Of a stretch of 38,128 bases of DNA, positions 10,426-19,700 are shown piece after piece (position 1 is the stretch's first letter; each line of letters starts with the position of its first letter). Source of the stretch: Polychytrium aggregatum. Lineage: Eukaryota; Chytridiomycota; Chytridiomycetes; Polychytriales. The DNA is taken from positions 1 to 38,128 of the forward strand of contig NW_026516462.1 of the NCBI RefSeq assembly GCF_025602895.1, read 5' to 3'. The notes below the pieces were generated by a model. It had not been told where the DNA came from. It saw only the letters and a list, made by a program, of their open reading frames with translations, and made no database searches. The translations under genes were made by a program, and so were the position numbers.

Positions 10426-11409
10426 ATGGACCAACTCCAGGCCCAAATCGTTGCCCTCCAGGAGGAACTGGTTCTCCTCCGGACCACACATTCTTCCGCC
10501 GCCCCACAGCTCCCGCACATGCCGACCCCGGACAAGTTCGACGGCACCAGGTCAAAGTTCCGCCCCTTCGTCAACCAGTGCCGCCTGCTCATGATGCTCC
10601 AGGCATCCAGGTTCCCGTCCGAGCAAGTCAAGGTGGGTTACGTCTTGAGTTTGCTCACTGGTCCGGCCCTCCAGTGGGCGACTCCCTTGATCGAGTCGAA
10701 CGATCAAATCCTGCACTCGTTCGACTCGTTCATGGAACGCTTTCGCCAAGCGTTTGACGATCCCGACCGCACCCACACTGCCGAGCTGCTCCTTTCCTCC
10801 ATGGCACAGGGCAACCGCTCGTGCATGGATTATGCCTCAGAGTTCCTCCGCGTTGCCGCCGACCTTCCCTGGAACGACGAAGCCAAGATCTCCGCCTTCC
10901 GCCGTGGCCTGTCGAGGGAGATCAAGCAGCGCCTCTCCTTCATCGACCCTCTCCCTCTCCGCTTGGTCCCGTTCGTCGAGCGTTGCCTCAAGATCGATGC
11001 ACGCATCATCGAGCTCAACAACGAGCTCCGAAACACTGGCCCTGTTTCCTTCGGCACCCAGGCCTTCAACTCCCGCACCCCGTCCTTCCAGCCGCCCGCC
11101 CAGGAGCCTCCGGTTCTCTACTCCGAGCCGATGCAGATCGACGCCGCCGTCGTCAGCCGCCTGACCCCCGAGGAGAAGAACCGCCGCTTCCAGGAGCGCC
11201 TCTGCTTCCGCTGTGGCAAGCCCGGCCACGTCGCCAAGTCCTGCCCCCTCAAGTCCGGCTCCCGTGCTCCCGCCTCTGGTTCCCGCTTCCCCGGCTCCCG
11301 TCCTCAGGCTCCCGGCTCCCGTCCCCGTTCGAAGGTTGTCCGAACCATCGTCTACGATGATGGTGAGGAGGAACACTTCGAGTCGGGAAACGACCAGGCC
11401 CAGATCTAA
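10426..11409 (+). CDS. gag: Inner element Gag, 327 aa
   Basis: Starts MDQLQAQIVALQEELVLL, a short coiled stretch, followed by the Gag capsid-like region (FRPFVNQCRLLMMLQASR, LLTGPALQWATPLI, FMERFRQAFDDPDR). The zinc knuckle is CFRCGKPGHVAKSC, near residue 262. Next comes a Pro/Ser/Gly-rich tail and an acidic segment, ending ESGNDQAQI-stop. The last nine codons are nearly the same as in the outer Gag although the preceding tail is not, which fits selection on the RNA signal there. It forms the particle and packages RNA; it would be the main product, with Gag-Pol made by -1 slippage. Confidence 0.94.
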   Translation: MDQLQAQIVALQEELVLLRTTHSSAAPQLPHMPTPDKFDGTRSKFRPFVNQCRLLMMLQASRFPSEQVKVGYVLSLLTGPALQWATPLIESNDQILHSFDSFMERFRQAFDDPDRTHTAELLLSSMAQGNRSCMDYASEFLRVAADLPWNDEAKISAFRRGLSREIKQRLSFIDPLPLRLVPFVERCLKIDARIIELNNELRNTGPVSFGTQAFNSRTPSFQPPAQEPPVLYSEPMQIDAAVVSRLTPEEKNRRFQERLCFRCGKPGHVAKSCPLKSGSRAPASGSRFPGSRPQAPGSRPRSKVVRTIVYDDGEEEHFESGNDQAQI

Positions 11410-11427
11410 GTGGAGGCTTAGATCTGG
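11385..11427 (+). promoter_or_regulatory. Predicted -1 ribosomal frameshift signal, inner gag-pol
   Basis: GGGAAAC at 11385-11391 is phased G-GGA-AAC. Spacer GACCAGGC (8 nt) is followed by a perfect 11-bp hairpin: CCAGATCTAAG (11400-11410), loop TGGAGG, CTTAGATCTGG (11417-11427). The gag stop TAA is inside the stem. The pol frame is -1 relative to gag and open from the slip site. Confidence 0.83.
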
Positions 11428-14400
11428 AGCCGTCTCCCCTTCCTCCAGAAGCAAGCGTCGATGGTAAGGAGCATGAGGTAAGTGTCGAACGCATGGCTAT
11501 GTGTGGAATGATCAATGTAGTCGGTGGTGGATCGCACTCTGTCAAACCCGCCTCTTCTAAGGGCACATCTGGCTCCCAGATGTCTTTGACAGAGCTCCCG
11601 ATCTCCACACCACCTGCGAACTTGGTCATCTGCTCGAACCATGCTGCCGACACTGATCTCTGCTCCGAGCCTTCTTCGTGCGTCTCGTCGATTTCTTCGT
11701 CTTCTCCCGTTTTCTCCGCTTCTCTTGTTCTCCCTTCTGGTCGCTCCCTCTCTTGCCAACTTCTCGTCGATTCTGGTGCCTCCGGCAACTTCATCGACGA
11801 GAGCTTTGTTGACCGCTTCTCGGTCCCCCTCGTTTCCAAATCCACTCCCCTCCCTGTCCAAGGTGTCGATGGCCAGCCACTTTCTTCCGGCCCCATCACT
11901 TTTGAGACGGAACCCCTCAAGATTGTTCTTGGGGACTACACTCAACACCTTTCCTTTGATGTCATTAAGTCTCCCCACCAACCTGTTATCCTTGGCTATC
12001 CCTGGCTGCAGTCCATCGAACCCAGGTTCCACTGGGCTCGTGGACTCCTTTGCCTTCCCCGTCCTGCAAACCACATCCTCAAGGTTGTGGATGCCTCTTC
12101 CCTCCCTTCCGTTTCTTCCGTTTCTCCTTCTCCCCTTCCTCTTGTTGGCGACACACCCAATGTTTTCCCTCGTGCCTCTACCGACACCACTGTGGTGCTC
12201 GCTTCTTCGCCTCGCACCGTTTGTACTCGCGAAGATGATCAGAATAAAGTGATCGCTCAACGTTATTCTGATTGTGTTCCGAGTGAGGTGCCCTGTTCCT
12301 GTGCTGCTCGTCCTGGTCCCTCCGGTCTCGTCTCCGTCCGTCCTGGTCTCCCCGGTCCCGTTGCTCCCAGCCCCGCTCCTGTCCGTGTCCAAGCGATCAG
12401 GTACAAGTCGTTGGAGCAGTCCGTCCTCGACACACAGTCTAGCCCCGACCCCCTGACTGTGTTCCAAGTCCTCGTCCTTCCTGCCACCGATCCGGATCCG
12501 ACGCCCCTCTCGACGTCGATCCCCGAGGAGTACAAGTCGTTTGGCTCAGTCTTCTCGAAGCAGGAAGCCGATTCGTTGCCCCCGCACCGGACGTACGACT
12601 GCCCGATCGACCTGGAGCCCGGCAAGACCCCCAAGTTCGGACCGCTCTACTCCCTGTCAGAGCCCGAACTCAAGGCCCTTCGTGAATACCTCGACGACAA
12701 CCTCGTCAAAGGGTTCATCCGTCCTTCGTCCTCTCCCGCCGGTTCTCCGATCCTTTTCGTCAAGAAGAAGGACGGCTCTCTGCGTCTCTGCGTGGACTAT
12801 CGCGCATTGAACACGATCACGGTCAAGAATCGTTACCCCTTACCGTTGATCAATGAGATGCTGGACCGAGTCCGGGACGCGAAGGTGTTCACGAAGCTGG
12901 ACCTCCGCGGGGCCTACAACCTGCTGCGTATCCGCGCAGGCGACGAGTGGAAGACGGCCTTTCGCACTCGTTACGGCCAGTTCGAGTACTTGGTGATGCC
13001 CTTTGGACTCACCAATGCTCCGGCCACCTTCCAGCACTTCATCAACGATGTCCTTCGTGATGAACTGGACAACTTTGCGATTGCCTACCTTGACGACATT
13101 TTGATTTACAGCGCTGACCCCACTCAGCATGCAAATCACGTCAAGCAGGTCCTGGCCAAGCTCCAGGCTGCAAAGTTGTACTGCAAGCTGGAGAAGTGCG
13201 AGTTCTCCAAGGACAAGGTCTCATTCCTCGGCTACGTCATCTCGCCCAAGGGTATCGAGATGGAACGAGCAAAGCTCTCCGCCATTGTCGACTGGCCCGT
13301 CCCCCGCAATGTCTCCGACCTTCGCTCCTTCATTGGGTTCTCGAACTTTTACCGTCGCTTCATTGACGGATATGCCAAGATCGCCGGTCCGCTCACGCTC
13401 CTGTTCAAGAAGTCCCAGGTCTTCCGCTGGTCCCCCGACGCCCACAAGGCTTTCCAGTCCCTCAAGGAAGCCTTCGTCTCCGAGCCCGTCCTTGCGCACC
13501 CCGACCCATCCAAGCCCTTTGTCGTGGAGTCTGATGCCTCAGACTTTGCGATCGGATGCGTCCTGTCCCAGCGCGGCTCCGATGGCCACCTGCACCCGTG
13601 CTCCTTCCACTCCCGCACGCTCATGGATGCTGAACGCAACTACAGCATCTATGAGAAGGAGCTCTTGGCCATCAAGGAGGCTTTCGAGGTCTGGCGACAC
13701 TACCTCGAAGGTGCCCAACACCCAGTCCAAGTCCTTACCGACCACAAGAACTTGGAATACCTGGCGTCGGCCCGCATCCTCAACCAGCGACACGCCCGGT
13801 GGTCGCAGTTCCTGTCTCGGTTCGACCTCCGGATCCAGTACCTCCCCGGTCCAAAGAACGGCAAGGCCGACGCTCTCTCCCGCCGCCCGGACTACGTCCC
13901 TCCGTCCGCACCTGTGTCCAAGGAGCCTCCCCCGTTGCTGCCACCTTCGTCGTTCGCCTGTGCCGTCCGTCGCTCCTCGGATGCAAGTTCCACTCGCCCT
14001 GTGGACTTGCTCAAGCTCATTGCCGAGGAGCAACCCAAGGACCCGTCCCTGGACCAGCTCCGCAACGATCCCAAGTATGTCCTGAAGGATGGTCTCCTCA
14101 CCTTCATGGACAAGATCGTTGTGCCCGAGTCGTGTCGAGTCCCCGTCCTCAAGTCATGCCACGATCCTGTCGCTGTTGGACATCCTGGCATTCGGCGGAC
14201 TCGGGCACTGATCTCGAGGCAGTTCTGGTGGCCCTCAATCCGCAAGGATGTCCAGGCTTATGTCTCGACGTGCGACACTTGTGCACGCTCGAAAGTCCCT
14301 CGACATAAGCCGTTTGGATACTTGCAGCCCCTCCCGACGGCATCGCGACCCTGGTCTCTGGTGACGATGGACTTTATCACCGACCTCCCCGAGTCCAACG

Positions 14401-15452
14401 GCAAGACTTGCATCTTTGTCGTCGTCGATAGCCTGACCAAGATGGCCCACTTCCTTCCCTGTCGGTCCCTCCCAAGTGCCGAGGAAACAGCGTCGCTGTT
14501 CCTCGACAACATCTTCCGTCTCCACGGTCTCCCGGACAACATCGTCTCGGACCGAGGAAGCCAGTTCACCTCGCGGTTCTGGCAGGCCCTGTGCTCAGAA
14601 CTCGGCATCAAGACCAGTCTGTCCACGGCGTTCCACCCCCAAACCGATGGACAGACTGAGCGGGTCAACCAAGTCATCAACCAGCATCTCCGCTGCTACA
14701 CCTCGTACCAGCAGGATGACTGGGCGATGCTGCTCCCGCTCGCCGAGTTCTCATACAACAACCTCGAGCACACCTCGACCAAGGCCTCCCCGTTCCTGGC
14801 GACTTACGGCTTCAACCCTCGATTCGAGTCTCCGGTCCTTCCTTCCAGCCTCGATGTCCCCTCCGCGACCGACCGAGTCGAACACCTTCAGCACAACTTG
14901 GCGTTGCTGAAGGAGAACCTCGAGAAGGCCAAGGCGGACTACAAGCGCTTTGCGGATGCCCACAAGTCCGACGCTCCCAAGTTCGCTCCTGGCGATCAAG
15001 TCTGGGTCCTAACACGCAACATCAAGACCACCCGTCCAAGCAAGAAGTTGGACTACCAGCGCATCGGACCCTACAAGATCGTCGAAGCCATCGGTTCCCT
15101 CGCCTTCCGCCTCGACCTTCCCAAGGATCTCAAGATCCATCCGGTGTTCCATGTCTCCCTCCTTGAGCCCCACAAGTCGAACACCCTCCCCGGCCGCATC
15201 CAAGACCCTCCTCCGCCAGTCCGCGTCGACGACCACTTGGAGTATGAAGTCCAGGAGATCCTCGACTCCAAGCTGGTCCGCGGTAAGTTGAGCTATTTCG
15301 TTGATTGGAAGGGCTACTCGACTGATCATCGCAGCTGGGAGCCCGCCAACTACGTTAACGCTCCCGACAAGATAGCCGACTTCCACCGCCGGTACCCCGA
15401 CAAGCCTGGACTTATTGTTCGCAGGAGTGGCCGTAGTTTGGGGAGGGGATGA
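11391..15452 (+). CDS. pol: Inner element Pol (protease-RT-RNase H-integrase-chromodomain), intact
   Basis: Expressed presumably as Gag-Pol by -1 slippage at 11391 (about 1,353 Pol residues; first in-frame ATG at 11493 would give 1,319). Numbered from that ATG: protease LVDSGASGNF at about 91; RT KKDGSLRLCVDYRALN near 427 and IAYLDDILIYS with YLDD at 532; RNase H ESDASDFAIG near 680 and LTDHKNLEYL; integrase zinc-binding H-H-C-C (VGHPGIRRT, CDTCARSK, about 890-930); DDE core with MDFITDLP (959), SDRGSQF (1019) and GQTERVNQ (1053); GPY/F-like region (QRIGPYKIVEAIGSLAFRL); chromodomain from about 1247 (YEVQEILDSKLVRGKLSYFV). The stop TGA directly precedes the 3' LTR. Chromodomains steer integration by chromatin binding in related elements. 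Confidence 0.96.
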   Translation, partial: RPGPDLSGGLDLEPSPLPPEASVDGKEHEVSVERMAMCGMINVVGGGSHSVKPASSKGTSGSQMSLTELPISTPPANLVICSNHAADTDLCSEPSSCVSSISSSSPVFSASLVLPSGRSLSCQLLVDSGASGNFIDESFVDRFSVPLVSKSTPLPVQGVDGQPLSSGPITFETEPLKIVLGDYTQHLSFDVIKSPHQPVILGYPWLQSIEPRFHWARGLLCLPRPANHILKVVDASSLPSVSSVSPSPLPLVGDTPNVFPRASTDTTVVLASSPRTVCTREDDQNKVIAQRYSDCVPSEVPCSCAARPGPSGLVSVRPGLPGPVAPSPAPVRVQAIRYKSLEQSVLDTQSSPDPLTVFQVLVLPATDPDPTPLSTSIPEEYKSFGSVFSKQEADSLPPHRTYDCPIDLEPGKTPKFGPLYSLSEPELKALREYLDDNLVKGFIRPSSSPAGSPILFVKKKDGSLRLCVDYRALNTITVKNRYPLPLINEMLDRVRDAKVFTKLDLRGAYNLLRIRAGDEWKTAFRTRYGQFEYLVMPFGLTNAPATFQHFINDVLRDELDNFAIAYLDDILIYSADPTQHANHVKQVLAKLQAAKLYCKLEKCEFSKDKVSFLGYVISPKGIEMERAKLSAIVDWPVPRNVSDLRSFIGFSNFYRRFIDGYAKIAGPLTLLFKKSQVFRWSPDAHKAFQSLKEAFVSEPVLAHPDPSKPFVVESDASDFAIGCVLSQRGSDGHLHPCSFHSRTLMDAERNYSIYEKELLAIKEAFEVWRHYLEGAQHPVQVLTDHKNLEYLASARILNQRHARWSQFLSRFDLRIQYLPGPKNGKADALSRRPDYVPPSAPVSKEPPPLLPPSSFACAVRRSSDASSTRPVDLLKLIAEEQPKDPSLDQLRNDPKYVLKDGLLTFMDKIVVPESCRVPVLKSCHDPVAVGHPGIRRTRALISRQFWWPSIRKDVQAYVSTCDTCARSKVPRHKPFGYLQPLPTASRPWSLVTMDFITDLPESNGKTCIFVVVDSLTKMAHFLPCRSLPSAEETASLFLDNIFRLHGLPDNIVSDRGSQFTSRFWQALCSELGIKTSLSTAFHPQTDGQTERVNQVINQHLRCYTSYQQDDWAMLLPLAEFSYNNLEHTSTKASPFLATYGFNPRFESPVLPSSLDVPSATDRVEHLQHNLALLKENLEKAKADYKRFADAHKSDAPKFAPGDQVWVLTRNIKTTRPSKKLDYQRIGPYKIVEAIGSLAFRLDLPKDLKIHPVFHVSLLEPHKSNTLPGRIQDPPPPVRVDDHLEYEVQEILDSKLVRGKLSYFVDWKGYSTDHRSWEPANYVNAPDKIADFHRRYPDKPGLIVRRSGRSLGRG
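15440..15452 (+). other. Polypurine tract of inner element, within the end of pol
   Basis: GGGGAGGGGA plus the TGA stop abuts the 3' LTR start at 15453. It encodes the last Pol residues, so protein and priming constraints overlap here. Confidence 0.75.
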
Positions 15453-15837
15453 TGTGATGATCATGCACGTTGGGAACACGTGTGGACTGCTGCGCGTGAT
15501 GCACCGTGAGTCATGTTTGTTTGTCTTGGCGTGTATTCCCTGATTGGCTGGCGCCGATGACTCTTACTTCGCCTCCGACTGCGCTGTGCTTCGCCCCTCT
15601 CTCTAGCAGCTCCGCCTCCCTCGCACCCCCATCTCGTCCCTCGTTTGTCGCTCCACCCCTCTCGCCCACTTTCGCCCTTCGGTTTCCCTCTTGGCTATAA
15701 AGCCCCTCCTTTCTTGCACCCATTTTGTATCTGCAGTTCGAACAACACTTGTTGTTATCTGATAAGTCGTAATATAGCTTATCGTTGTTCGCCAAGCACC
15801 TGGTCGTCCAGTGTCGTTGCTTGTCGTGGTCCTCACA
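15453..15837 (+). repeat. Inner element 3' LTR (385 bp)
   Basis: Base-for-base match by eye to 9921-10305; followed by the right ATGTC target copy. Confidence 0.96.
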
Positions 15838-15960
15838 ATGTCTGAGCCTATGTTGAACACCAGTTCGAACAAAACTTGTTCTTTGGTGTTCGGGGCTAAA
15901 AGCTAATAAAGCTCATACCAAGCACTTGGTCTTCGTCCTTGCGCTTGTTCACTCCTCACA
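15838..15960 (+). repeat. Outer element 3' LTR, right fragment (including ATGTC duplicate 15838-15842)
   Basis: From 15843 it continues TGAGCCTATGTTGAACACC exactly where the left fragment broke off and ends ACTCCTCACA, like 4266-4383. It includes the AGTTCGAACAAA RNA-start segment, now separated from its TATA box by 5.9 kb. Confidence 0.95.
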
Positions 15961-16163
15961 TAGCTTGACCCCTCCGACCTTGACAGCTGGTAGAAAACGG
16001 TATCGACCTTCCCAGTGGGGGATTTCGGCGAGCCGACCGACATGCTTGGCGCTGTCCACGATGTGTCGATGCTTCTGGCCGTTGCATTTTCAAAGGAGAG
16101 GGCGGGGTACCGCAGTTCCTGAGGACTGGCTGCTTCCGCAGCCTTCGTGGGCGTGTCCGACAT
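15961..16163 (-). pseudogene. FANK1: FANK1-like protein, N-terminal part (start codon and first half of FN3), split by retrotransposon
   Basis: The minus-strand ATG at 16163 starts MSDTPTKAAEAASPQELRYP. The first FN3 strands follow (SFENATARSIDTSWTAPS, GKVDTVFYQLSR), up to the codons for S-S-Y, where the outer element inserted. The same codons resume at 3964. With the target duplication counted once, exon 1 is 355 nt and ends in phase 1, which fits the next exon at 3589. TAGCT at 15961-15965 is the right target duplicate. A transcript from here would run antisense into about 12 kb of retrotransposon. Confidence 0.83.
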
Positions 16164-16728
16164 TCCTGGCGAAATGTGCAATCCGGAGGGAAATGGGACA
16201 TGCAGAGGAGATGAGGGCAAGGCGGGACGCCTGGCTTCTTTCGGATCAACGGAGCCCAGGGATGCCGGCGAATCCGTTGGCCCAGATTGTCCCTGGGAGC
16301 GTAGCCATTGATTGGAGCCACATTGGTCGGCCACGATCTTGACACTCAGTAGTGCGTGATGGCCTGCGCCCAAGAGGCAATCGTCCATCAATGGATCATC
16401 TCGACAGCCTTCACTTTGGCAGCCCTCACTTGGCAGCATCCGGTGAAACTACTGGACCTCCACAGTCGCCCCGCGCACGATTGAGTATGTTGCGTGCCAC
16501 CTCTACATCGCAATTCCCTATTGCACGGCAATTGCAATTGTACAGAGCTATCCAGAGGATCGAATGCATAGTATATATCAAGGCTGCTCTGCAAAGCGGC
16601 AGTCGGGACAGGGAACAATCACACGGCCGACCCACTGCAGCCTGCAGATCACTGCGCTGAAAACCATGGTTGATGTGAAGAGCACACATCGGCGGGCCTG
16701 TTCGGCGTGAGCCTGCTGCACTCCAGCA
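16164..16728. other. Intergenic: FANK1-like 5' flank and receptor 3' flank, with receptor-gene relic at about 16410-16640
   Basis: No intact gene. Minus-strand 16640-16530 resembles minus-strand 23655-23580 (shared CAGTGGG..GCCGTG.GATTGTT and GCATTC..TCCTCTGGA). Minus-strand 16500-16410 resembles plus-strand 23232-23315 (shared ACTGTGGAGGTCC / ATTGTGGAGGTCC and flanks). These look like decayed pieces of receptor-gene paralogues. Confidence 0.45.
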
Positions 16729-19700
16729 TCACACCCTGTCTTCGATGGTCTTGGCACGAGACAAACGAATCGAGCGAATCGTGTTGCCGATCTTCCTCTT
16801 CTTCTCTGGAGGTATCTTTGAGAATATCTTGACGGGCACCAGCAGGACACAGGGTATGATCGTTGCGATTGTCTCTTCGACCAGCGAGTCAGTCGATTCG
16901 ATTCCATACTGATCCAGGAGGTACTTTTGACGAAGCTCGAGAGAAAACACGACTATCAAAGCCATGTATCCGACGATTCTGACGGCGTTGTCAGCCGCCA
17001 GCTTGTATGGCATCACAAACGTACTGTGGTCGGGCATAATGTCAGCGGCAGACGACCTGCCAATGGTCGGCGAGCCCCACCACATCACCAACATGTCGTC
17101 TCGCCAATGCCTGTTGGTGTCAGCGACGGTTCCCAGCCACGTCCGCATACTGCATACTGCATACCGCACAAGCAAAAACATCCACAGAATGAGAAGTGTT
17201 GCGTATCTGGGCGTGTAGGCTGAGATGGTGGGAATACGGCGTCACTACCATGGCCGGTCTTGGATGATCTTCGAGGACCATGTGACATCCCGCCGAGCCA
17301 TGTACAAGCGTCATTGTGGCCGATACCCACCTCCTGTCGAACGAAGCAGCAGCGGCAGTCCGACGATCATGGAGCGCTCTATCAGGTCCACCGACATCCA
17401 CCAACGATACCGTCGAACGTAGCAGCTGTACAGATCATAGAATGGATCCGTTACTTCCGATTCGACTGAGGGCACATTCGATTCGCTGTGTTTGCGACGG
17501 ACAATGAGCGTCGATGCCTTGTTTGCAGTCCTTTCTTTGTTTCGCTGATAAAATCCCCGACGGAAGATTGCAGCAGGGATCACAATCACTTGGGCGACCA
17601 GGATGATGCCGGACAACACCGCCACGGTTGTGTGGGAATCGGTCCAACACTGGCATCCGATCCGCCGATGGTGACAGTGGTGGCGGTGAGAGTGGTGGTG
17701 GTGGGAGTGGTGTTGGCATGGTGGGTCGAGTCGAATCGATCCCAGATCAGTCCGACTCCAGAGTGACCCGATTCAAACGCACTGCCTCCACTCCAGCAGC
17801 AAGCAACGGCAAGCAACGGCAAGCAACGGCAAGCAACGGCAAGCAACGGCAAGCAACGGCAAGCAGCGGCAACGCACCTGGACCGACGGATAGTCCCAGA
17901 CGACCGATGGAAACCCCTCGATGGCCCGACAGGACAGGATCGTCACGGCTGGAGAGCACTGGTCAGTTCATCGCCTCATGCAAGCACCGACACATTCAAA
18001 GTGCTGACCCATTCAAGGCGCTGACCCATTCGATTCACCCGTCGAAGCCATTCCCTCGTCGACATTGCTCACTCGACCACGCTCCCCCGGTGACCGTGCT
18101 GGCATCTCACCTGTGCTGTACACCAGACTGAAGCTGAAAAGCGCCAAGACGATGACCGATCGAGTCAGCGAGTGTTTGAAGCTGGTGTCGAGGTACGGAA
18201 ACCACCGAACTATCGTCTTCCAGGCCCTCCTGGCCAGCGGGCCTCGATTCGGGCTCCTGAGCACTTGGATCAGAACATGCCACAGTCCCAGGCAGACGAC
18301 CATCGCCATCACCATCACATAGGCCGAGATCATTTTGGCAAACTGGTCGAGTGGGAGGATGCATCCGTTTCCGCCGCTTTGGATGTTCAAGCTCAGGGTC
18401 AGAAACGCCAGGGCTCGAGACAGGGCCGTTGTGTGGTCAAAGTCCAGGAGGTAGGCAACCTGGTACACAAATATCTGAGATGGATGCAGAGACGGCGTGA
18501 GTTCATGGAGCATGTCCATCCTTGCCAGACAGCCAGTCGCCGCAGGGTCCACGGCGATGTTCTTGCCGCTCTTGCCACATACTCGCAGCATACTCGCCGC
18601 ATACTCGCCGCATACTCGCAACACGAATGCTTACCAGGTCGACCAGAAATCCCTCCTTGGATGTTGGAATCACACACAGGATGCAGACGACAACGAAAAT
18701 AGCAACAAATGCCGCGACTCCGACAGCAATGTTGCTGCCGAGGCTGTCGCAGTGGGTACATTGGCCACCCCATTCGTACTGGCCGCTGGGACACTGCGAA
18801 CAGAGCCTGGAGAGTCCCGAGCTGTCAGCCGTCGTTGTCGCCATCGCCGTTGGTTGCATCTGCACGGATGTGCTGCTGTGCGTGGATGTGCTGCTGTTCA
18901 CTTCCACTCTGTCATCGACCCTCAAAGCAGCGACCGTATCACCGATCCAATCCATCACATCAGCGACCATACCACCGACCCAACCTCCCTCGTGTTCCCA
19001 GCGCCATCTCGATCGAGTCCCTGCCGATACATACACTCCGCTGTGTTCGTGGATGCACTGGTTTCCACCACCGATCGGACATGCGTTTGGACAGCCTGTT
19101 CAAGGCAGAATGGTGAGTATCTGCACCATCGAGATCGCACCAGCAGCATGCCAGCAGCGGCCGTGGGGCACCAACGAGCTCACAGTTTGCGGTTGCATCG
19201 CACAGATAGAATGCGGAATCGATTGCCGAGGCATTCGCGTTGTACCAATAGCCCTTGGCGATCATGATGCTGCCACTCTGGCACACCGCGCCAACAGGAC
19301 AGGGCTTGCAGGTCGAATTGGAGTTCAGATTGTATGTTCCTGTGGCAATGGATTCGATCTGTGAGCACCAGCAGGGTCAATGTGTCGACTATCTGCAGAG
19401 TCTATGTGTCGACCATCCGCAGCGATGCGGGTGCTGTCTGCGTTTCGTCGAGAGCTGTATCATCCGAGTGCGAGGCAGTCCAGGCATACCCTCAGGACAT
19501 GGGACACAGAGCTGCGACACCACTTCACTGGAATACGACTGCCATCCAGGCGGACACACTGAAGCGGGTCCGTGAGGTGGTCCATGGAGTGATCCGTGGA
19601 GTGGTCCGCGGAGTTAGTCTGAGGAGTTAGTCTGTGGACGTGGTGCATCGGCGAGCGACGGCGTCGGCCCTCACCTTCAAAGAGCGAGTCGGAGGGAACC

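Larger units (their letters stand above)
9921..15837 (+). mobile_element. Inner Ty3/gypsy chromovirus, structurally intact (5.9 kb)
   Basis: Two 385-bp LTRs (9921-10305, 15453-15837) that look identical, with TGTGA...TCACA ends and a 5-bp ATGTC target duplication. Gag and Pol are both open, and the self-priming site, frameshift signal and purine tract are all present. It sits in the same orientation inside the outer element's 3' LTR. It belongs to the same family group as the outer element but has a clearly different LTR and diverged proteins. Everything needed for an autonomous element is visible; activity is inferred, not shown. Confidence 0.96.
3965..15960 (+). mobile_element. Outer Ty3/gypsy chromovirus, interrupted by a nested second element
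   Basis: It is bounded by 5'-TGTGA...TCACA-3' termini and TAGCT target duplications. Order: 419-bp 5' LTR, self-priming site, gag, pol (protease, RT, RNase H, integrase, chromodomain), purine tract, 3' LTR. The 3' LTR is split at 9920 by the inner element (9921-15837) and resumes at 15843, giving 301+118=419 bp. By eye the two LTRs are identical. Without the nested copy and its target duplicate the element is about 6.07 kb. Pol is in the order RT-RNaseH-integrase, which defines Ty3/gypsy, and the C-terminal chromodomain defines a chromovirus. It lies antisense to the FANK1-like gene. Confidence 0.95.

Noticed and set aside
11476..11484. Splice-donor-like GGTAAGT at the gag-pol border of both elements (also near 5606), possible spliced subgenomic RNA
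   Set aside because: It encodes conserved Gly-Lys/Val-Ser codons of pol, no matching acceptor was found, and the frameshift signal explains pol expression better.
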